Below, one piece after another: positions 7,701 through 11,093 of a DNA stretch of 11,093 nt. This DNA is from JAFGSZ01 sp964492185 (GTDB lineage: Bacteria > Bacteroidota > Bacteroidia > Bacteroidales > UBA10428): the NCBI GenBank assembly GCA_964492185.1, contig CAZBJH010000115.1:1-11093 (forward strand), written 5' to 3'. A model generated the notes under the pieces. It ran no database searches. It worked only from the letters and a program-made list of their open reading frames with translations, and was not told the origin of the DNA. The position numbers and the translations under genes are program-made. Positions within the stretch are counted from its first letter, which is position 1. Every line of letters starts with the position of its first letter.

Positions 7701-9226
7701 ACAATGAGGGTATTATCACCACTAAAACCATCAGTCGAAAGCTCACCCACCTTATAGGTTTTTCCCTGGTAGGTATACACAAATGCCACGGCAAGCACCT
7801 CATCATTACGTAAAGAATTATTCAGTGAAATATAACCCAGCTCACGGTTTACTGCATATTCTCTTTCCGTTAATTTCCTTGCATTCTCTATTCTTTCATA
7901 ATCACGTCCGGTGTTAAAACTATATGAATCGGATAATTGCTTCAGGGCACCGGAGACAGTTTTAATATTACGAATACCCGGCAGGCCGGATATTTGATCG
8001 TACAAAGCATTGGCATTATTATTAGCAGCCGTCATACTTCGTGGCTGGATGAAATCCTGATCCCCGTAGAAATTTGGTTCACCATCAGGATTGAAGCTTT
8101 CAGCCAGGTCCATAAGCGCCACTATATTACGGGCATTATCAAAGTCACTGGTTTTATTTGTAACCCAAACTTCTATTTGTTCTATCCTTACACCAGATTC
8201 AATATATGGAAGACTGCTCAACCACTGATTATAATGATCTTTAAAGAAATGTGACAGGAAAAAATGGCGGTTGGCATCATATTCATCGACGCTTACCTCA
8301 AACTCGCTTAACTGGGCCCCCCCCTGCACCTGAATGGAAGAAGATTCACCCTTCTGATGGCTGAACACATTGGTCACCGATAATTTACCGAACTGGAGCT
8401 CGGTTTTTAGACCGAACAGACTTTGGCTTCCTCTTATAAGTGATCCCGGCAGGGGAAAAGTAACATTACCAGCCTCGATCTTTTTAATGATCTCATCTTC
8501 CTTGCCGGCATACTCTATCTTTGTCTTATTTTCGAAATCAAAAGTTGCTTCGGTGTTATAGTTCAATCCCAATTCCATCTTATCACCAATGCTACCGGTA
8601 ACATTCATTTGTATTTTCTCTTTGAATGTAAAAGAACCATTTCGTCGGTTGCGCACTGAAAGACTCGGATTATCAATGGTTGATATGTTATAGCCAAAGA
8701 TCAGCTCGGCAGATCCCTGCGGGGTAATGTTTATTGCATCAGTGCCAAAAACCTTATCGAGGGTTTCACTACCCAGCCTGAGGCTTTGCATAAATGACGG
8801 CCCTGCACCGCCGGAGCTCTCCCTGGATTTTTCCCTCCAGTAGTTATTAACTGACTGTTCTCTATCATATTCGAGGTATTCATCAAAAGACATGGAAGCT
8901 GGCGGACTGAAATTAAGTTCACCCACCTTCTGTGAAAACTCATAGCGGCGGGTTTCAGGATTATATATGATATCAGATTGAATGTTCGACGGCTTTCCGA
9001 GGTATAGGGGGGAAGTAGCCGGTGATACTGAATAAGGCATATTATCATCATCCGGCAAAGGGAATATTAAGCGGGTAGTATCATTTCTTTCTGTGCCGCC
9101 AGGTTGTGTGGGAAATTGATTAAGCCCTGATATTGTTCCATAAACATGATGTGTTATACCGGCAATGAAATAACAACCTAGTATAAACGAGATAAAAAAA
9201 ATGAAATATTTAGTTCCCCCTTTCAA
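1757..9226 (-). CDS. sprA: T9SS outer-membrane translocon SprA/Sov
   Basis: A 2489-residue protein of the SprA (gliding) / Sov (gingipain secretion) family, close to the roughly 2400-2500 usual. Family members form a very large single-chain outer-membrane beta-barrel, the pore through which T9SS cargo crosses the outer membrane with PorV and Plug partners. Residues 7-26 form a hydrophobic signal segment. A well-conserved N-terminal block includes TEATFDFENKTKIEY at 225-239 and KIEAGNVTFPLPGSLI just after it, then VQGGAQ near 300. YIDDFEGS at 844-851 is another family hallmark. Long soluble beta-rich segments occupy about 1000-1550, with Asp-rich stretches such as DVGLDGLRDDDE and DINRDNTLNE that could bind Ca2+. 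The C-terminal third has alternating, aromatic-rich strands and ends in a beta-strand (GFSVRFTL), as expected for a barrel. The start is TTG; an in-frame stop lies seven codons upstream and the next Met is near residue 63, so no ordinary alternative exists. An ILGC sequence at 15-18 resembles a lipobox, but the hydrophobic stretch continues past the Cys, so signal peptidase I is more likely. The gene begins 25 nt after ruvA and is probably cotranscribed with it. Confidence 0.97.
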   Translation of the reverse strand: MKGGTKYFIFFISFILGCYFIAGITHHVYGTISGLNQFPTQPGGTERNDTTRLIFPLPDDDNMPYSVSPATSPLYLGKPSNIQSDIIYNPETRRYEFSQKVGELNFSPPASMSFDEYLEYDREQSVNNYWREKSRESSGGAGPSFMQSLRLGSETLDKVFGTDAINITPQGSAELIFGYNISTIDNPSLSVRNRRNGSFTFKEKIQMNVTGSIGDKMELGLNYNTEATFDFENKTKIEYAGKEDEIIKKIEAGNVTFPLPGSLIRGSQSLFGLKTELQFGKLSVTNVFSHQKGESSSIQVQGGAQLSEFEVSVDEYDANRHFFLSHFFKDHYNQWLSSLPYIESGVRIEQIEVWVTNKTSDFDNARNIVALMDLAESFNPDGEPNFYGDQDFIQPRSMTAANNNANALYDQISGLPGIRNIKTVSGALKQLSDSYSFNTGRDYERIENARKLTEREYAVNRELGYISLNNSLRNDEVLAVAFVYTYQGKTYKVGELSTDGFSGDNTLIVKMLKGTSLVPRYPTWELMMKNIYSIGAYQVSRQDFRLDVLYRNDETGVPVNYITEGAINEKILLKVLRLDSLDSRNEPNPDGVFDFIEGVTVYSQSGKIIFPLREPFGHDLRLKIIGGEQYLDHPERNRVADKYVFEELYDSTQTKAQQIAEKNKFLLSGQYQSSSSSEIQLNAMNIPEGSVKVTAGGIQLVENVDYTVDYTLGRVRVLNQGLMESGTPLNISLESQSLFNIQTKTLVGTHLDYRFSEDFNIGATLLNLTERPLTKKVNMGEEPISNTIWGLNTSYRTRSQFLTTLVDKLPFLETKETSSIALDAEFAHLIPGQSKAIGRSGVAYIDDFEGSQTKIEMKSLPAWVLSSAPQGLPQFPEAELSNNIAYGVNRAKLAWYVIDPVLTRNQSLTPKHITEDDQSSHYVREIREEELFPYKESEYSSLETRVSVLNVAYYPDEKGPYNYDVAGLPGISEGITPDGKLRNPESRWGGMMREIQTSDFETSNVEFIEFWMMDPFVEDSLNPGGELYFHLGEISEDILRDSRKMFENGLPVSDTGTLVDETAWGRVPQQQSYVTAFDNDPATREYQDVGLDGLRDDDEQEFFSWYLDSVRAYTGEEVYLKASEDPSNDNFTYYLGDDLDGQQLGILERYKNYNNHEGNSPTSEQSGGKFAAASKTSPDVEDINRDNTLNETETYYQYRISIRPEDLEVGCNFITDSRTYNATFKNNEKSEVTWYQFRVPIFDYETRVGPIEDFKSIRFMRMLLTGFQESVIMRFGTLELVRGEWRKYQLPFNDGGPSLTSQETGGSFDVSAVNIEENSGKTPVNYVLPPGIDRVIDPNQPQLRHLNEQSLLLKVLDLRDNDARAVFKNVDLDLRQYKNLRMFVHAEAIPGEMLQDDELTAFIRIGSDYMDNYYEYEVSLKVTEAGMYNKDSEADRKLVWPDGNIIELNLEKLVEVKKERNRLSREDPFAVSVAQVFRRMDPDHENKMIKVKGNPNLSNIRTIMLGIRNPGDANNIAMNDGQPKSAEVWFNELRLTDFNNRGGWAANARLQAKLADFGSVSIAGATSTPGFGGIEQTVEERSREEAIQYDIASNLELGKFFSEKASVSIPLYVGLSKTIINPEYYPGDPDVPLREALNNAGTREERNEIKRISQDRTERTSINFTNMRWNKEVQGLRVISPGNITAGVNYSETFSRNYNTDYNRRLKYGGNLNYVFNTRPKTITPFRKSKLLSKPFLRIIRDFNFNPYPSRFTFGTALNRNYNEMKMRNVFLDREIKIDSTVNKDFTWDRGYNLNWDFTRSLKFDYTANNVSRIDEPAGAYDLFKQDNDFWKDSVRQNILSGGRNTNFNQSFNLTYTLPINKIPLFDWMNLSTRYNATMSWVHGPVLADPSRDLGNNLKNSNSLQLNGQFNMNNLYNKAGFIKRIQDKYRSGGRQQPESERRYKVVNYSRRTFVRADVPKNVYHRLGTEDIDVKVFDEDGNEIDMVVNIENENKITIQDDQDHIGITVEVEGRIEKGENPLVFLGESFIRLLTGFKNISVSYRQNGGTFIQGYLPETDFFGMSRSGFDGAPGMPFLLGLQDEDFPYRAYRNNWLTRDTLFNSPYTITSTDDLSVRTTYEPFRGLRVEFSAQRQYSESISESYFYNRDSAGFMFDNWVQGGNFSMSFISIGSVFEKVSSDNNYQSEAYTRFRNYRKIISRRLHNRRVEQGTSDYNSSVEHMVIPGYYDGYGPTSSEVLIPAFMAAYGNMDPENITMKTFPWLMLPNWRVNFDGLARIAFLQQYFQSINITHSYRSTYNIGSYTTNLDFQEELVDGLTYIRDLQNNFIPEYTINSVSINEQISPLIGVDMTWKNSLITRFELKKSRMIALSLVNNQIMETRNDEVVIGTGYRFKAVPINITTGSGTRSFESDLNVRLDFSIRDNMTILRSDITNEPTVGQRIFKIDFTADYVLTERFNVQIFFDRTVNTPHTSRSFPTADTNIGFSVRFTL
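8317..8324. repeat. G8 mononucleotide tract inside sprA
   Basis: Eight consecutive C on the plus strand (eight G in the sprA coding strand) encode the Gly-Gly-Ala of VQGGAQ near residue 301. The reading frame is intact through the tract. Tracts of this type are prone to slipped-strand change and to sequencing error. Confidence 0.9.
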
Positions 9227-9251
9227 GAAATGTACCCGAAATAATTAACAG

Positions 9252-9833
9252 TTATAAAATCTTCAATGCTTTTTTTACCAGCTCTTCAACCGAACCGGTT
9301 TTTTCTTCGATCATTAATTTTGAAACTACCTTATCAACCGAAACCTTGTTAAAGCCAAGTTGTATCAATGCAAATAACGCTTCATCTTTAATTGTATTGT
9401 CCGTAACAGTCAAAATTTCATCCTCAATCTGCCGTGAACCCAATTTATCTTTCAGATCGACGATAACCCTTTGAGCCGATTTTGCCCCTATACCCTTGAC
9501 ACTTTTTAAAACGTCAACCTTCCCTTCCATTATGGCTTTACGAATCTCAACCGGGTTCAATGATGATAACATCATTCTTGCCGTATTTGCACCAATACCC
9601 GAAACTGATATCAATGCACGAAAGATCTCCCGTTCAGACCTGTCGGCAAAACCAAAAAGAATATGCGCGTCTTCCCGAATGACCTGATGAAGATACAAGC
9701 GGACCTCACCGGCCTCCCTTATCGCGCTGTATGTGGTTAATGATATATTGATGAAATATCCGATACCCTTATTCTCGACCACCGCGAATGTCGGTGATAA
9801 TTCTATTACTTCTCCCTTAATAAACTCAAACAT
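9252..9833 (-). CDS. ruvA: Holliday junction branch migration protein RuvA
   Basis: Complete 193-residue RuvA. Two tetramers bind the four-way DNA junction and load the RuvB helicase during recombination and repair. Domain I (about 1-63) is the OB-fold starting MFEFIKGEVIELSPTFAVVE, with HQVIREDAHILFGFAD at 49-64. Domain II (about 64-135) contains two helix-hairpin-helix motifs, SVSGIGANTARM (76-87) and SVKGIGAKSAQR (111-122), which contact the DNA backbone. Domain III (about 145-193), starting near KDEALFALIQLGFN, is the small RuvB-contacting module; a short linker (132-144) precedes it. Start is ATG, without a visible Shine-Dalgarno sequence. It lies 67 nt downstream of pdxA and 25 nt upstream of sprA; neither ruvB nor ruvC is in the window. 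Placement of ruvA directly before sprA is, from memory, recurrent in Bacteroidota. Confidence 0.97.
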   Translation of the reverse strand: MFEFIKGEVIELSPTFAVVENKGIGYFINISLTTYSAIREAGEVRLYLHQVIREDAHILFGFADRSEREIFRALISVSGIGANTARMMLSSLNPVEIRKAIMEGKVDVLKSVKGIGAKSAQRVIVDLKDKLGSRQIEDEILTVTDNTIKDEALFALIQLGFNKVSVDKVVSKLMIEEKTGSVEELVKKALKIL

Positions 9834-9900
9834 AATGTCTTTTTTTAAATACTGCTACGGTAAACTTACACTGTTTTTAATAAAAATATTGAGTTTATTA
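9834..9900. other. pdxA-ruvA spacer
   Basis: A 67-nt AT-rich spacer. On the minus strand it has no TAnnTTTG element and no stem-loop followed by T, so it does not appear to break transcription from pdxA into ruvA. This supports, but does not prove, a pdxA-ruvA-sprA unit. Confidence 0.5.
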
Positions 9901-10956
9901 TCATTGAATATCAGACACATCATGGGATTTTAAAGGGTTAGCAGATATATCATCATGAGAAAACCTGTTCTTATAGATATCACATGCCAGGTATATTGCC
10001 TTTCGAAATGAGTCGGGGCTTGCTTCGTTTTTTCCTGCCAGGTCAAAAGCCGTCCCGTGAGCCGGTGAAGTACGTATAACCGGCAATCCGGCAGTAAAAT
10101 TAACTCCCCCTTCGGTCATCAGTGCTTTAAAAGGAGTCAAACCCTGATCGTGGTACATTGCCAAAATAGCATCAAATTTCCTGAAGTTTGAAGAACCAAA
10201 AAATCCGTCGGCCGGGTAGGGCCCTAGAGACATTATACCTTCTTCCTTCGCGGCTTCAATTGCAGGAATGATCTCCTTGATTTCTTCTTCGCCGATTAGC
10301 CCGTTATCACTGGCATGCGGGTTTAGTCCCAAAACAGCAATACGTGCTTTACGAATGCCGAAATCGTATAATAAGGACTGGTTCAGAATTCTGAGTTTGT
10401 TCAGAATAATATCCCGGGTTATGTATTCAGATACTTTGGAAAGCGGGACATGACCTGTAACCACACCAATCCTGAACATGTCCTGGACCATTAACATCAA
10501 AGCACCGCTGGATTTAAACCTGGATTCGAAAAACTCGGTATGGCCGGCATAGGGGAACTTATCCGATTGTATGTTGTATTTATTTATTGGTGCCGTGACC
10601 ACGGCATCCAGTTTTTTTTGAGCCAGATCATCGGCAGCCTGTTCAAGAGCCATATGGGCAGCTTCACCAGCTGCCATGGTGGATTTGCCGAGCTCTACAC
10701 GAATATTGTCATCCACACAATTTATAATATTTGCCCTTTTCGGATTTGCTTCCTCTGCCGCTTTGATATTATTAAAACTGAAATTATCGATATTAAGGGC
10801 TTTCCTGTGATATGCCGCAACTTTAGGGGAGCCGTATACTATGGGAGTGCAAAAATTGAATATTCTGGTATCCAGTAATGACTTAATTATTATTTCGTAA
10901 CTTATCCCGTTAATATCCCCATGTGTTATGCCTATTGTTATCTTTTCTTTTCTCAC
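9901..10956 (-). CDS. pdxA: 4-hydroxythreonine-4-phosphate dehydrogenase
   Basis: A 351-residue PdxA, the NAD-dependent enzyme that oxidises 4-phosphohydroxy-L-threonine; the product decarboxylates to 3-amino-2-oxopropyl phosphate for PdxJ in DXP-dependent pyridoxal phosphate synthesis in the cytoplasm. The three metal-ligand histidines expected in the family are visible: H169 (TGHVPLSKV), H214 (LNPHASDNG) and H269 (YHDQGLTPFK). Also present are TAPINKYN (121-128), AGHTEFF (137-143) and the C-terminal RTSPAHGTAFDLAGKN (295-310). The N-terminal ITHGDINGISYEII replaces the proteobacterial TPGEPAGIGPD form, as I recall for Bacteroidota homologues. The start is GTG at 10956-10954; an in-frame TAA lies six codons upstream with no other usual start between. 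A short AGG (minus strand 10963-10961), 4 nt before the GTG, is a weak possible ribosome-binding site. It is the first gene of the likely pdxA-ruvA-sprA unit. Confidence 0.96.
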   Translation of the reverse strand: MRKEKITIGITHGDINGISYEIIIKSLLDTRIFNFCTPIVYGSPKVAAYHRKALNIDNFSFNNIKAAEEANPKRANIINCVDDNIRVELGKSTMAAGEAAHMALEQAADDLAQKKLDAVVTAPINKYNIQSDKFPYAGHTEFFESRFKSSGALMLMVQDMFRIGVVTGHVPLSKVSEYITRDIILNKLRILNQSLLYDFGIRKARIAVLGLNPHASDNGLIGEEEIKEIIPAIEAAKEEGIMSLGPYPADGFFGSSNFRKFDAILAMYHDQGLTPFKALMTEGGVNFTAGLPVIRTSPAHGTAFDLAGKNEASPDSFRKAIYLACDIYKNRFSHDDISANPLKSHDVSDIQ

Positions 10957-11093
10957 GGTACCTGATTTATTTTATATGTTAACATCCAAATACTTATATA
11001 ACTAAGGAATTATAATTAGTGTTTGTTCATAATGTCCTATATCTGCGTTGCTGCTCACATTTTAAATCCTCAAATACTTTAGTATACCGCGGT
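10957..11093. other. Intergenic region upstream of pdxA
   Basis: 137 nt without a complete gene. The part next to pdxA (10957-11030) is AT-rich and should contain the pdxA promoter, but no exact TAnnTTTG is present on the minus strand; AGTATTTG, ending at 10986, is only a near match. The part beyond 11030 differs in composition and resembles an intergenic repeat (see the separate entry). Confidence 0.5.
11039..11093. repeat. Possible truncated hairpin-type intergenic repeat
   Basis: On the plus strand the segment starts with ATCTGCGTTGCTGC, continues with an ACATTTTAAATCC block, then a short inverted repeat ATACT-TT-AGTAT (11074-11085) and the palindrome CCGCGG (11087-11092), where the window ends. 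The final GGT could begin a right arm complementary to the AAATCC block, giving a long imperfect hairpin. I recall similar CTGCGTTGC...CTCAAATACT...CCGC elements scattered between genes in Bacteroidota and Chlorobi, but I cannot verify this here. On the minus strand the same bases have a 21-codon frame open from the edge to a TGA at 11029-11027, so the 3' end of an unseen gene is an alternative. Confidence 0.35.

Noticed and set aside
1890..9051. About twenty open frames of 60-140 codons on both strands inside sprA
   Set aside because: All overlap the uninterrupted, family-consistent sprA frame, show no recognisable domain, and are expected by chance over 7.5 kb.
9173..9184. Lipoprotein signal (ILGC) at the SprA N-terminus
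   Set aside because: Leu at -2 is a poor lipobox fit and the hydrophobic stretch continues for several residues after the Cys; an ordinary signal peptide is more likely.
10268..10878. Plus-strand open frames antisense to pdxA (10268-10453 and 10540-10878)
   Set aside because: PdxA is fully accounted for by conserved motifs in its own frame; the antisense products have unlikely composition and no recognised motif.
11032..11082. 16-codon plus-strand ATG-to-TAG open frame at the right edge
   Set aside because: Too short, no ribosome-binding site, and lies mostly within the repeat-like segment.

Overview
The window reads as chromosomal DNA from a member of the Bacteroidota. The deciding evidence is the giant SprA/Sov protein (2489 codons), the outer-membrane translocon of the type IX secretion system (T9SS), which is restricted to that phylum and its close relatives. 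Two matches to the Bacteroidota -7 promoter element (TAnnTTTG), weak Shine-Dalgarno signals and AT-rich spacers agree with this. I cannot place it more precisely; a Bacteroidales- or Marinilabiliales-like organism is only a guess.

All five genes lie on the minus strand, so transcription runs from high to low coordinates: pdxA (10956-9901, vitamin B6 synthesis), ruvA (9833-9252, Holliday-junction recognition), sprA (9226-1757, T9SS translocon), gcvH (1534-1154, glycine cleavage H protein) and a UDP-glucuronate 4-epimerase-like sugar-nucleotide epimerase (1066-2). All five open frames are complete. pdxA starts with GTG and sprA with TTG; in both cases an in-frame stop lies a few codons upstream and no other usual start codon is available.

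Spacing suggests that pdxA, ruvA and sprA form one transcription unit: gaps are 67 and 25 nt with no visible terminator. A 222-nt AT-rich gap follows sprA and contains two Bacteroidota-type -7 elements, so gcvH probably has its own promoter. A clear intrinsic terminator (stem plus six U) lies just after gcvH and separates it from the epimerase gene. The five genes do not form one pathway: housekeeping genes flank one cell-envelope secretion gene, and the epimerase would supply precursors for surface polysaccharide.

The 137 nt upstream of pdxA hold no complete gene. The last 50 or so bases look like the left part of a hairpin-forming intergenic repeat, or less likely the end of another gene, cut by the window edge. 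I see no mobile element, CRISPR array, tRNA, rRNA or riboswitch, and no evidence for an undescribed multi-gene system. The most notable points are inside and around sprA: the forced TTG start, a G8 tract in the coding sequence and an apparent internal duplication of a soluble beta-rich module.
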